64,000 nt of DNA, from positions 1,674,001 through 1,738,000 of the forward strand of contig NZ_JAHVHT010000001.1 in assembly GCF_019802125.1 (NCBI RefSeq), written 5' to 3'. Positions within the stretch are counted from its first letter, which is position 1; each line of letters begins with the position of its first letter. The DNA is from Tateyamaria omphalii. GTDB taxonomy: Bacteria > Pseudomonadota > Alphaproteobacteria > Rhodobacterales > Rhodobacteraceae. Below are positions 56,186 to 64,000 of the stretch, one piece after another. The position numbers were made by a program, and so were the translations under genes. Under the pieces are notes generated by a model. The model saw only the letters and a list, made by a program, of their open reading frames with translations. It did no database searches and was not told where the DNA came from.

Positions 56186-57223
56186 ATGACCATGCCAACG
56201 TTGACACCCTTTGCGATTGCGAGCTTTCTGCCGGGTCTGTGCCTGGCGGCGGCGTGCCTGTTTGGCGGGCCGTGGCCTGCTATTGCGGTGGCGGTGATTA
56301 CGGTGGTCGTGTTTTTCCTCGACAAGCTGCCGGTACGGCCTGCGGCGACGCAAGCGACGGGGCATCGGTTGTCCGAGGTTTTGGGGCTGGCGCACTTCGT
56401 GCTGCTGGGACTGAGCGTGTGGGCGATGGGGACGGAGTTGCCGACGCTGGACAAGGGGTTGATCATCGTCGCGGCGGGGCTGTTTTTCGGACAGGTGTCG
56501 AACTCGAACGCGCATGAGTTGATCCATCGCGCCAATCGCTGGGCGTTTCGGCTGGGGGCTGCGTGCTACAGTTCGATCCTTTTCGGACATCACACGAGCG
56601 CGCATCGGCTGGTGCATCATATCCATGCGGCGACCGAGAAAGACCCGGCCACGGCGCTGCGCGGTGAGGGGTTCTGGGCCTATCTGCCGCGCACGTGGGT
56701 GGGGAGTTTTCGCGCAGGGTTGCGGGCGGAACGGCAGAGACATGGCGGGTCAGCGGTGCCCCCACCCTATTTGTTCTATGGCATCGGCGCGGCGTTGAGC
56801 TTGGGTGCAGCCGCGCTGCTGGCGGGTACTTCGGGGTTGGTGGGGCTGATCCTGATCAGCCTCTACGCGCAGGCGCAGTTGATGCTGTCGGATTACGTGC
56901 AGCACTATGGATTGTTGCGGAAAACAATGCCCGACGGGCGGCGTGAGCCAATGGGTCCGGCCCATTCCTGGAACGCGCCGCACTGGTATTCGGCGGCCAT
57001 GATGCTGAACGCGCCGCGCCATTCGGCGCACCATGCGCGCCCCGCCACCGCCTTTCCACAGCTTGATCTGGACGCCGAACGGATGCCGATGCTGCCCCAT
57101 TCCCTGCCCGTGATGGCCGTGCTGGCGCTCGTGCCACCGCTCTGGCGGCGCGTCATGGACAAGCGGGTGGATCGCTGGGCCAGTGCCGCGCCTCAAGGCG
57201 AGTTGATGCCGGAACCGGCCTGA
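56186..57223 (+). CDS. Alkane 1-monooxygenase (AlkB)-like di-iron membrane hydroxylase
   Basis: 345 aa from ATG 56186, with about six membrane helices. Histidine clusters match the AlkB pattern: NSNAHELIHRANRW, ILFGHHTSAHRLVHHIHAAT followed by EKDPATALRG, DYVQHYGLLR and NAPRHSAHHARP. AlkB oxidises medium-chain alkanes or related chains with rubredoxin. No rubredoxin is beside it; the [2Fe-2S] ferredoxin at 62023-62346 is a distant alternative donor. A fatty acid or sterol-type hydroxylase cannot be excluded. Confidence 0.85.
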   Translation: MTMPTLTPFAIASFLPGLCLAAACLFGGPWPAIAVAVITVVVFFLDKLPVRPAATQATGHRLSEVLGLAHFVLLGLSVWAMGTELPTLDKGLIIVAAGLFFGQVSNSNAHELIHRANRWAFRLGAACYSSILFGHHTSAHRLVHHIHAATEKDPATALRGEGFWAYLPRTWVGSFRAGLRAERQRHGGSAVPPPYLFYGIGAALSLGAAALLAGTSGLVGLILISLYAQAQLMLSDYVQHYGLLRKTMPDGRREPMGPAHSWNAPHWYSAAMMLNAPRHSAHHARPATAFPQLDLDAERMPMLPHSLPVMAVLALVPPLWRRVMDKRVDRWASAAPQGELMPEPA

Positions 57224-57263
57224 GGCACTAGCGGGCGCCTCCAAGCTCTGACACAGTGCGCGC

Positions 57264-57659
57264 ATGTTGTTTCGCATGTTGATCGCTGCCCTAGTTCTGT
57301 GCTCGGGCGCTGCGTCGTCCGAACCGATGAGTGCGGCGGAGTTCGAAGCCTATGTCACTGGCAAGACGTTGTACTACGGACGCTCGGGTGAGGCGTATGG
57401 CGCTGAAATCTATCACGAAAATCGGCGCGTGACGTGGTCTTTCCTCGATGGCGAATGCCGCGAGGGGCGGTGGTATGCCGATGGCCCGCTGATCTGCTTT
57501 GTCTACGAAGATCGCCCCGATCCGCAATGCTGGACCTTCGAGAAAGGGCCAGGCGGGTTGATCGCAACCTTTGCCAGCGATCCGACCAGCACGGAGCTGT
57601 ATGAGGCGCAGGACATCGGGGAAGAGATGGTGTGTCTGGGGCCCAAGATCGGCGTTTGA
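57264..57659 (+). CDS. Small secreted protein, paralogue of the 60862-61260 gene
   Basis: 131 aa with a signal peptide ending near GAASSE. The mature part holds the cysteine/tryptophan pattern W-x4-G-x-C-x2-G ... ICFVYEDRPDPQCW that is also in the gene at 60862-61260. No family that I can name with confidence. A palindromic 3' element overlaps its end. Probably periplasmic with one or two disulfides. Confidence 0.7.
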   Translation: MLFRMLIAALVLCSGAASSEPMSAAEFEAYVTGKTLYYGRSGEAYGAEIYHENRRVTWSFLDGECREGRWYADGPLICFVYEDRPDPQCWTFEKGPGGLIATFASDPTSTELYEAQDIGEEMVCLGPKIGV

Positions 57660-57685
57660 CAGGCGGACGACACGTCTGCCCTAGA
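57660..57685 (+). repeat. Palindromic 3'-UTR element, variant copy 3
   Basis: Arms GGCGGACG / CGTCTGCC around ACA. Compared with copies 1 and 2, position 7 changed G to C and its partner C to G, and one more pair became G-T. The pairing is preserved, which suggests selection on the hairpin. It overlaps the xseA stop codon. Confidence 0.6.
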
Positions 57686-59222
57686 ACAGCGAGCCCTGTT
57701 CGGGCGTCTTGGCCGCTTTTTTCGTCGCCGTCTTGCCGCCACCCAGCTTGAGCCGCCCGTCGGCGAATTCGATCTCCAGCCCGCTGGCCTGTTCTGCCGC
57801 TGCCTTGGTCGTCAGCACGCCCCCGTCACCGCGCACGACCGCGTAACCGCGCGCCAGCGTCGCCTTGTAACTGAGTGTTTCGCGCAGGCGGTCCATGGCG
57901 TCGAGCTTGCGTTGCAGGCTATCCACCTGCCGCTGGCCTGCCGCGTGCAGGCGGGTTGTGACATCGTACAAACGGTCGGATTTGCGCGCCGCATCCTGTG
58001 CGATCCGGGCGGGTGTCAGGCGGGTGGCGCGGGTTTCAAACCGTTCACGTTTGGCAGCCGCCACGCGGGCGAGTGCGGGTTCCAACCGGGCCGACAGGGC
58101 CTGTAGCCGCCGTTTTTCGGCATCGATACTGCGCTGCAACGTGGCAGGGCGCAGGCTGCCGGACACGTCCGAAAGGCGCACCTTGCGCCGCTGCACCCCT
58201 GCGATGAGGGCCGGGCCAAGCTGCCCGCCGATCACGTCGAGCCGCTGGCGCGGCCCTTCGACCAGCGCGTCGGCGCGGGGCAATGCGCGGGCCAGGTCGC
58301 GCAAGCGCTGTTCGCGCCGTTGCATGGCGCTGCTGACGGCGCCGGTCATGCGTGCGCCTGCCTGTTCGACCCAGGCGAGCAATTCGTGGCGCACCGGCAC
58401 CGCCATTTCCGCGGCCGCCGTGGGTGTGGGCGCGCGCCGGTCCGACACGAAGTCGATCAGCGTCGTGTCCGTTTCGTGCCCGACGGCAGAGATCAGCGGA
58501 ATGTCTGAGGCGGCGGCGGCGCGTGCGACGACCTCTTCATTGAAGCCCCAAAGATCCTCGACCGAGCCGCCGCCGCGCGCCACGATCAGCAGGTCGGGTC
58601 GGGGCATTGCGCCACCGGGCGTGAGCGCATTGAACCCTTCGATCGCCCGCACGACTTCGGGGGCGCAGTTGGCCCCCTGCACGGCGACCGGCCAGATCAG
58701 CACCTTGCGCGGGAAACGGTCGCGCAGGCGGTGCAGGATGTCGCGGATCACGGCGCCCTGTAGCGACGTCACCACCCCGATCACCTCGGGCAGATAGGGC
58801 AGCGGCCGTTTGCGCGCGTCATCGAAAAGCCCCTCGGCCGCGAGCGCTTTCTTGCGTTTTTCCAGAAGCGCCATCAGCGCCCCCTGCCCCGCGATGGCGA
58901 TCCGCTCGGCGTTGAGCGAGAATTTCGACTGGAAGCCCGAGGCGGTCATGCGCCCCTCGGCCACGACCTCCATCCCTTCCTCGGGCATGGTGCCGAGGCC
59001 CTGCACCTGCCCTTTCCACGTCATGCAGGACAGGACGTTGCGGTCATCCTTGAGGTCGAAATAGAGGTGGCCCGAGCGTGCCAGCACCACGCGCCCGACC
59101 TCGCCCTTGATCCGGACCCAGCCCAGTTCGCCCTCGATCAGCTTGCGGACCTTGCCCGCGATCTCGGACACCGAGAATTCGGGTGTGTTCGAGCCGGGAA
59201 CGGGGTCGTCGATGAGGTCCAT
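57681..59222 (-). CDS. xseA: Exodeoxyribonuclease VII large subunit
   Basis: 513 aa. N-terminal OB-fold (VSEIAGKVRKLIEGELGWVR, VARSGHLYFDLKD), then the catalytic domain with GVVTSLQGAVIRDILHRLRD, VARGGGSVEDLWGFNEE, ISAVGHETDTTLIDFVSD and RAPTPTAAAEMAV, followed by a long coiled-coil (about residues 270-400) and the C-terminal repeat region. Degrades single-stranded DNA with XseB, which is not in the window. Divergent from purD with 78 bases between starts. Confidence 0.97.
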   Translation of the reverse strand: MDLIDDPVPGSNTPEFSVSEIAGKVRKLIEGELGWVRIKGEVGRVVLARSGHLYFDLKDDRNVLSCMTWKGQVQGLGTMPEEGMEVVAEGRMTASGFQSKFSLNAERIAIAGQGALMALLEKRKKALAAEGLFDDARKRPLPYLPEVIGVVTSLQGAVIRDILHRLRDRFPRKVLIWPVAVQGANCAPEVVRAIEGFNALTPGGAMPRPDLLIVARGGGSVEDLWGFNEEVVARAAAASDIPLISAVGHETDTTLIDFVSDRRAPTPTAAAEMAVPVRHELLAWVEQAGARMTGAVSSAMQRREQRLRDLARALPRADALVEGPRQRLDVIGGQLGPALIAGVQRRKVRLSDVSGSLRPATLQRSIDAEKRRLQALSARLEPALARVAAAKRERFETRATRLTPARIAQDAARKSDRLYDVTTRLHAAGQRQVDSLQRKLDAMDRLRETLSYKATLARGYAVVRGDGGVLTTKAAAEQASGLEIEFADGRLKLGGGKTATKKAAKTPEQGSLF

Positions 59223-59300
59223 GGGCCGTCCTTTTGCCGTCCTTGTGCAGCGGGTCCGCCCAGCTTAGAACGCGCCCCAGCAAAGGCCAAGGAGCAAGCG

Positions 59301-60566
59301 ATGAACATTCTGATTTTGGGCGGCGGCGGTCGCGAGCACAGCTTGGCCTGGGCGGTGTTGCAGAACCCCAAATGTGACCGGTTGGTGGTGGCGCCGGGCA
59401 ATGCGGGCATCGCGGCGATTGCGGAATGCGCCGCTTTGGACATCGAGGATGGCGGCGCCGTGGTGGGCTTTGTCGAGGCCGAGAGCATTGATTTCGTCAT
59501 CGTCGGCCCCGAGGCGCCGTTGGCCGCGGGTGTGGCGGACCGGTTGCGGGACGCGGGTGTGCTGGTCTTTGGCCCCAGCCAGGCGGCTGCACAGTTGGAG
59601 GCGTCCAAGGCCTTTACCAAGGCAGTTTGCGATGCGGCGGGTGCGCCGACGGCGGCGTATGGGCATTTCACGGAAGCCGCGGCGGCCAAGGAGTATGTCA
59701 GCGCGCAGGGTGCGCCCATCGTGGTCAAGGCCGACGGGTTGGCTGCCGGCAAGGGTGTGATCATTGCCGAAACGGTTGCGGACGCCCATGCCGCCATCGA
59801 CGACATGTTCGGCGGCGCCTTTGGCGGTGCCGGGGCCGAGGTTGTCATCGAGGAGTTCATGGAGGGCGAGGAGGCATCGTTCTTTGTCCTGTGCGACGGG
59901 ACCGACGTGCTGCCCATCGGCACGGCCCAGGACCACAAGCGCGTGGGCGAAGGCGACACGGGCCCCAACACCGGCGGCATGGGTGCGTATTCCCCTGCGC
60001 CGGTGTTGACGGATGCGGTGGCCGAGCGTGCGCTGTCAGAGATCATCCGCCCGACCATGGCCGAAATGGCCAAGCGGGGGATGCCGTATCAGGGCGTGCT
60101 CTATGCCGGTTTGATGATCAAGGACGGTGCGCCGCGGCTGGTGGAGTACAACGTGCGCTTTGGCGATCCCGAGTGCCAGGTGCTGATGATGCGGCTGGGT
60201 GCGCAGGCGTTGGACCTGATGCACGCCGCCGCAGAAGGACGCCTGGCTTCGGCGCAGGTCAACTGGGCCGATGATCACGCCATCACGGTGGTCATGGCGG
60301 CAGATGGCTATCCGGGCAGCTACGACAAGGGCGCCGTGATCGGCGGGCTCGATGCCCTGCCAGAGACGAGCAGCCAGATGGTGTTTCACGCGGGCACGGC
60401 CGAGACGGATGGCAAGATCACCGCGTCAGGTGGCCGGGTGCTTAACGTCACGGCCCGTGGCCCGTCTCTACGCGAAGCTGCGGATACTGCATATGCCATG
60501 GTCGATGCCATCGACTTCCCCGGCGGCTTCTGCCGACGCGACATTGGTTGGCGGGCGTTGGACTGA
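59301..60566 (+). CDS. purD: Phosphoribosylamine--glycine ligase
   Basis: Second step of purine synthesis, ATP-dependent. 421 aa from ATG 59301, eight bases after AAGGAG. Signatures: MNILILGGGGREHSLAWAVL, IVGPEAPLAAGVADRL, the ATP-grasp PIVVKADGLAAGKGVIIAET, VVIEEFMEGEEASFFVLCDG, RVGEGDTGPNTGGMGAYSPA, and VEYNVRFGDPECQVLMMRLG. Usual length and domain order. Confidence 0.98.
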   Translation: MNILILGGGGREHSLAWAVLQNPKCDRLVVAPGNAGIAAIAECAALDIEDGGAVVGFVEAESIDFVIVGPEAPLAAGVADRLRDAGVLVFGPSQAAAQLEASKAFTKAVCDAAGAPTAAYGHFTEAAAAKEYVSAQGAPIVVKADGLAAGKGVIIAETVADAHAAIDDMFGGAFGGAGAEVVIEEFMEGEEASFFVLCDGTDVLPIGTAQDHKRVGEGDTGPNTGGMGAYSPAPVLTDAVAERALSEIIRPTMAEMAKRGMPYQGVLYAGLMIKDGAPRLVEYNVRFGDPECQVLMMRLGAQALDLMHAAAEGRLASAQVNWADDHAITVVMAADGYPGSYDKGAVIGGLDALPETSSQMVFHAGTAETDGKITASGGRVLNVTARGPSLREAADTAYAMVDAIDFPGGFCRRDIGWRALD

Positions 60567-60861
60567 CGATCGGCGCGCAACGGGTCTGCGGCTCCGCCCA
60601 TCCGGACCTCAACAAGCGTGCCGCATCGCGGCGCGCTAGCGGGACACTCCTCTGGGTGTTTACCGCTGCACCTGCAGCTCCGGGGCTCCGCCCATTCTTA
60701 CCTCAAACGCCGCCCCCACGGCGTTTGCCGCTGCGCGGACCAGCGGGCTTTGCCCGCGTCGCCCGGCAGCATGCCGCGAAGTGGCGCGCGAGAGGGACGG
60801 TCCGCATTCCCTGTTTCAAAAAAATTCTCCCCGAAGGGCCCCTCTCCGGCTGCGCCAACGC
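60567..60861. other. Gene-free gap with imperfect direct repeats
   Basis: 295 bases without a supported gene. Two 23-base imperfect direct repeats, beginning GGCTCCGCCCAT and ending ACCTCAA, lie at 60590-60612 and 60684-60706 (19 of 23 identical). The rest is GC-rich with short palindromes; no promoter is convincing. Confidence 0.5.
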
Positions 60862-61260
60862 TCAGGAGATGGGCGCCTGCGTGCAGGCCACAGGGTCTTC
60901 GCTGATCTCGACCACCTCCTGCACCTCGCCCAGATCGCCGGTTGAGGCCACGAACAGTCGTGCATCGCGCAGGAAGGGCACCCAGCAATGCGTGACACCC
61001 GGCGGATCATCGTCGTAGTCGAAACAGACCTGTCCTTCCTCCACCGTCACAAGGCCATAGGCGCAGGTTCCGTTGGCACGGGCCCAAACCGTACGGGAGC
61101 GGGACAAGAACTGCTCGATGCCCACCGGCTGACGACCGGGGAAGGTCGAGAAAGACGCCGTGCGCTTTTCGACAAGGTCAAGGAACTGGTCGGGGCTCAG
61201 CCGATCCTGCGCGGCCAGCGGCGCGGCCCACAGGCCCACAACGAGAGCGAGCCGGATCAC
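60862..61260 (-). CDS. Small secreted protein, paralogue of the 57264-57659 gene
   Basis: 132 aa from GTG 61260, whose GTGA overlaps the previous stop. Signal peptide VVGLWAAPLAAQ. It keeps the pattern W-x4-G-x-C-x2-G ... QVCFDYDDDPPGVTHCW seen in the 57264-57659 product. Otherwise the two are diverged. Last gene of a ferredoxin/VCBS/small protein operon. Function unknown. Confidence 0.68.
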   Translation of the reverse strand: MIRLALVVGLWAAPLAAQDRLSPDQFLDLVEKRTASFSTFPGRQPVGIEQFLSRSRTVWARANGTCAYGLVTVEEGQVCFDYDDDPPGVTHCWVPFLRDARLFVASTGDLGEVQEVVEISEDPVACTQAPIS

Positions 61261-62021
61261 TGACACGCCAGCGCGCGGGCAAAGGCAGGGCGCCGCGTGT
61301 CATCGCCGAGATATTCAAAGATGAAGGCCTCGCCATCCCAGGCAAATGCAACCAGGTCGGACCAATCCTCCGAGGCGAGGACAAGTTGCGGACCGTTTCC
61401 GCACTCCCGGATGCCACCGGCAATGTCGGTTTCTCCGATCCGGTGATTGGTGACGCCGCGCAAATCGACTGCATGGGTCAGCGTACTGTGCTGATAGCGC
61501 CAGATGCGCAGCGTCTTGGCCAGATGCGGGCGGTCCACATAGGCGATCTCGATCACGCCATCACCGTCCAGATCTGCCGCGCCGACGGGTGCCAGCCAGC
61601 GGTTGCGCGTGCCGATATGCGGGGTCTCGGTGATCTTGCCTTCTGCGCCGTAGATGGCAAAGGCGGCTCCAGCCGATATGTCGGCTTCGACCACCATAAC
61701 TTCGGGGGCGCCGTCGCCATCGAGGTCGGCGAGACGCGGTGCGATGTCTTCAAACACGTGGTCGCGGGGCAGCACGAACCGGCGCACTTCTCCGTCCTGC
61801 ATCACAAGTTCCAGCGTGCCCCACTCGATCGCGTCGCCCAGAACCCCGTGGGCATAGCGGTCGGTCGGATCGGCATAGCGCGCCTCCGCGATGACATCGG
61901 CCCAGACGGGTGCGACAGCCGTCATCACGCCCAGCGACATAAGCCAAAGGCGCGCCGGTTGCAGCGCGCCGCGGGCGGACGCGCACAAGAGGCGCGACAG
62001 CAGACGCGGCGCCACCGCCAT
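61257..62021 (-). CDS. Secreted VCBS/FG-GAP repeat protein
   Basis: 254 aa, with an N-terminal segment that includes a hydrophobic stretch (LWLMSLGVMTAVAPVWAD) and a beta-propeller-like body. Two FG-GAP calcium loops are visible: RLADLDGDGAPEVMVVEAD and GAADLDGDGVIEIAYVDRP. Probably a small extracellular or periplasmic binding protein. It begins one base after the ferredoxin stop and overlaps the next gene by four bases. Confidence 0.8.
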   Translation of the reverse strand: MAVAPRLLSRLLCASARGALQPARLWLMSLGVMTAVAPVWADVIAEARYADPTDRYAHGVLGDAIEWGTLELVMQDGEVRRFVLPRDHVFEDIAPRLADLDGDGAPEVMVVEADISAGAAFAIYGAEGKITETPHIGTRNRWLAPVGAADLDGDGVIEIAYVDRPHLAKTLRIWRYQHSTLTHAVDLRGVTNHRIGETDIAGGIRECGNGPQLVLASEDWSDLVAFAWDGEAFIFEYLGDDTRRPAFARALACQ

Positions 62022-62022
62022 C

Positions 62023-62358
<336 letters not shown>

Positions 62359-62454
62359 TCAATTCCGCATTTCGCATATCTCTACCGGGCAGGAGATAAG
62401 GCTGCCAGCCCCTTTTGCGACCCCCCTCTTTTCCGCTTGCGACATGTGATATTT

Positions 62455-62469
62455 GTTCTATCTTTGTTC
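62455..62469 (+). promoter_or_regulatory. LexA (SOS) box GTTC-N7-GTTC
   Basis: GTTC at 62455-62458 and 62466-62469 with exactly seven bases between is the alphaproteobacterial LexA operator. It ends two bases before the ATG of the DnaE2-derived fragment, so it would control that gene. Confidence 0.75.
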
Positions 62470-62471
62470 TC

Positions 62472-62924
62472 ATGCAGATCTTTCAACCACCCAGAGTGCA
62501 GGATGTCCCACCGGCCCCGTCACGGGGGCCTGCCACTTGGCCCCGGCCGCCGTCCTGTATGCGCGCCTCGGAGATGGAGGCACCGCCCGTCAATGCGCGG
62601 ATCGCGGTGGCGGGGCTGGTGATCCTGCGCCAGCGGCCCGGGACGGCCAAGGGGGTGATCTTTCTCACCCTCGAGGACGAGACCGGCGTGGTGAACATCA
62701 TCGTCTGGCGCCACATTTACGAACGGTTCCGCCGGGCCGTGGTGGCGGGCCGGATGCTGAAGGTGACCGGGCGCCTGCAGCGGGCCCACAACGTCACCCA
62801 TGTGCTGGCCGAAGAGATCGAGGATATTTCCCCCCTGCTCGACCAACTGCTGGCCGAGGGCACGGGGCGGCAGATGGGCCCCGAAGCGCGGACCGACACC
62901 TGGGACAGCCGTCGCAACGACTGA
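62472..62924 (+). CDS. C-terminal OB-fold remnant of error-prone DNA polymerase DnaE2
   Basis: 150 aa. Residues 45-125 match the C-terminal OB domain of DnaE2: ARIAVAGLVILRQRPGTAKG, VIFLTLEDETGVVNIIVW, RFRRAVVAGRMLKVTGRLQR and VTHVLAEEIEDISPLL. The other ~950 residues of the polymerase, and imuA/imuB, are absent. The frame is open from the LexA box to the stop, so a small SOS-induced DNA-binding protein could still be made. The first 45 residues are unrelated to DnaE2 and Pro-rich. A gene relic is the alternative. Confidence 0.8.
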   Translation: MQIFQPPRVQDVPPAPSRGPATWPRPPSCMRASEMEAPPVNARIAVAGLVILRQRPGTAKGVIFLTLEDETGVVNIIVWRHIYERFRRAVVAGRMLKVTGRLQRAHNVTHVLAEEIEDISPLLDQLLAEGTGRQMGPEARTDTWDSRRND

Positions 62925-62995
62925 GGCGTGCGGGACTAGGCAGGGGATAAACGCGCCGCTATGGTGGCGTCAAAAGCCCATCCAGAGGCCCGAGC

Positions 62996-63520
62996 ATGAC
63001 AGTCAAATCCTTCTTTCCCGTTCTGGCGGCGGCCCTTGCGCTGGCAGCCTGTGCTCACAACGGCACGGTCACATCGGCGTCCAATATCGACCCGATTTCG
63101 CTGGCCACAGCACCCCCCGGCGCGGCCCCCGGCACCTGCTGGGGCAAGACCGTGAGCCCGGCGGTGATCGAAACCGTGACCCGCAAGGTTCTGCTGCAGC
63201 CCGCCCAGATCAGCAGTGACGGGCGCGTGCAGACCCCGCCGATCTACAAGACCGAGACCCGGCAGGAGGTCGTGCAGCCCCGCCGCGAGACCTGGTACGA
63301 GATCATCTGCGAAGACGACGTGACCCCGGATTTCATCGCCTCTGTCCAGCGCGCGCTGGAAGCACGGGGCTATTACCGCGGCCCGATCACGGGCGAGATG
63401 GACACCGCCACGCGCGCCGCCATTGGCCGCTATCAAAGCGCCGAGGGGTTGGAGAGCAAGGCGCTGTCCATCGCCGCGGCCCGCAAGCTGGGGCTGATCG
63501 CCGTCGCCCGCGACACCTGA
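62996..63520 (+). CDS. Peptidoglycan-binding lipoprotein
   Basis: 174 aa. The lipobox LAAC at residues 16-19 (ALALAACAHNG) gives a lipoprotein signal; the mature protein ends in a PG_binding_1 domain (about residues 115-170: FIASVQRALEARGYYRGPIT, AAIGRYQSAEG). The middle part with TRKVLLQPAQI and VVQPRRETWYEIIC is unassigned. Probably anchored in the outer membrane and attached to the wall. It is the fourth PG_binding_1 protein in the window. Confidence 0.85.
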   Translation: MTVKSFFPVLAAALALAACAHNGTVTSASNIDPISLATAPPGAAPGTCWGKTVSPAVIETVTRKVLLQPAQISSDGRVQTPPIYKTETRQEVVQPRRETWYEIICEDDVTPDFIASVQRALEARGYYRGPITGEMDTATRAAIGRYQSAEGLESKALSIAAARKLGLIAVARDT

Positions 63521-63525
63521 GGCCG

Positions 63526-63552
63526 GGGCGCACCGGTCGGTGCGCCTTACGG
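63526..63552 (+). repeat. Palindromic 3'-UTR element, variant copy 4
   Basis: Arms GGCGCACCG / CGGTGCGCC around GT, followed by TTACGG, six bases after the lipoprotein stop. It keeps the GGGCG ... CGCCTTACG frame of copies 1 and 2 with a different, still complementary, inner stem. Confidence 0.6.
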
Positions 63553-63566
63553 TCGGCAGCCCCAAG

Positions 63567-63593
63567 AAAAAGGCGCCCCGCGGGGCGCCTTTT
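63567..63593. terminator. Bidirectional terminator between the lipoprotein and DegP genes
   Basis: Arms AAAAGGCGCCCCG / CGGGGCGCCTTTT meet directly, with A tracts on one side and T on the other, so it can stop transcription from both convergent genes. Confidence 0.85.
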
Positions 63594-63614
63594 GTCATTC
63601 AGAGCGATCTGGGG

Positions 63615-64000
63615 TTACTCGGCGAGGCTGAGTGCCACGAACCGTGGATCCCCGGCACGCCGCACCAGCAGCAGAAGCGATTTACGCCCGGCTTCGCCGA
63701 CCTCATCCAGGCGCACTTCGAACTCGCCGATGCTGTTCACACGCTGCTGGCCCGCTTCGGTGATGATGTCACCGGCGCGCAGGCCTTTTTCGTAGGCTTC
63801 CGAGGTCTCATCGACCTCGACCACGACAAGCCCTTCCTGATCCGCGTCGGCGCCGAGTTCCTCGCGCAGCTCATCTGTCAGCGTGCTCAGCGTCAGGCCA
63901 AGCAGGTTCGCGGTTTCGGCTTCAGCCGGCGCGTCCGGTGCGGGCGCTGCGGCAGGCACGGCGCCTTCGGCTTCTTCGCGGCGGCCCAGCGTCACACGCA
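63615..64000 (-). CDS. DegP/DegQ-type serine protease, C-terminal fragment
   Basis: The frame continues past the right edge; 128 residues are visible. It holds the end of PDZ1, an Ala/Pro/Glu-rich linker (VPAAAPAPDAPAEAETANL) and a PDZ2 domain with LLGLTLSTLTDELREELG, EGLVVVEVDETSEAYEKGLR and AGDIITEAGQQRV. Do-family periplasmic proteases have this arrangement. The catalytic domain is outside the window. A bidirectional terminator follows the stop. Confidence 0.85.
   Translation of the reverse strand, partial: RVTLGRREEAEGAVPAAAPAPDAPAEAETANLLGLTLSTLTDELREELGADADQEGLVVVEVDETSEAYEKGLRAGDIITEAGQQRVNSIGEFEVRLDEVGEAGRKSLLLLVRRAGDPRFVALSLAE

Overview
The window is a chromosomal segment from an alphaproteobacterium, most likely a marine Rhodobacterales (Roseobacter-group) species. 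The signs are high GC with strong GC3 bias; a C4-pathway 5-aminolevulinate synthase; an aa3-type cytochrome oxidase subunit I; GTP cyclohydrolase IB (FolE2); a SAM-II (metA-type) riboswitch in front of metZ; an alphaproteobacterial LexA box (GTTC-N7-GTTC); and the gene order glyQ / small VOC protein / DUF6446-like / gltS / glyS / PPDK-like / wall hydrolase / folB-folP-glmM. No phage, transposon, CRISPR array or rRNA operon is visible. One tRNA (Leu, GAG) was found.

Layout. 0-6.3 kb: tail of a DUF302 protein, hemA, then a leftward operon (two metallo-beta-lactamase-fold proteins, a Crp/Fnr regulator, DUF2892 and a possible 28-aa membrane peptide) with a candidate sulfide-type operator, tRNA-Leu and a large periplasmic peptidoglycan-binding protein. 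6.4-16.6 kb: a DsbA-like oxidoreductase, lipB, a large RTX/PA14-like/Hint secreted protein, ctaD with small membrane neighbours, a second peptidoglycan-binding protein, DUF2244, yqeY and carA. 16.7-27 kb: an MshEN-GT2 glycosyltransferase, GntR, a HAD nucleotidase, a UbiH-type hydroxylase, a class V aminotransferase, a tandem Lrp pair opposite ilvC, and an ArsR regulator opposite a NIPSNAP-ABM-EamA operon. 27-39 kb: glmM, folP, folB fusion, SleB-type hydrolase, PPDK-like enzyme, glyS, gltS, DUF6446, VOC, glyQ. 39-47.6 kb: a secreted trypsin-fold pseudoprotease, a TPP decarboxylase coupled to trkH, folE2, and metZ behind a complex SAM-II leader. 47.8-64 kb: alpha/beta hydrolase, GST, a Popeye-like membrane protein, yciB, EamA, ftsY with a long hexanucleotide repeat, a lytic transglycosylase, a stand-alone NuoE-NuoF fusion, an AlkB-like hydroxylase, xseA, purD, a ferredoxin operon, a LexA-box-led remnant of dnaE2, a lipoprotein and the end of a DegP protease.

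Most of the region is core metabolism: haem, lipoate, folate (folE2, folB, folP), methionine, branched-chain amino acids, pyrimidine/arginine (carA), purine (purD), translation (glyQS, tRNA) and envelope upkeep (several peptidoglycan-binding or -cleaving proteins). The points of greatest interest are the layered SAM-II/leader-ORF/terminator control in front of metZ; the SOS-box-driven OB-fold remnant of DnaE2; a trypsin-like protein in which all three catalytic residues are replaced; a bacterial Popeye-like protein; two families of small dispersed elements at gene 3' ends; a low-GC mosaic patch inside glyS; and helically phased GCAGTTT motifs near 14.6 kb.
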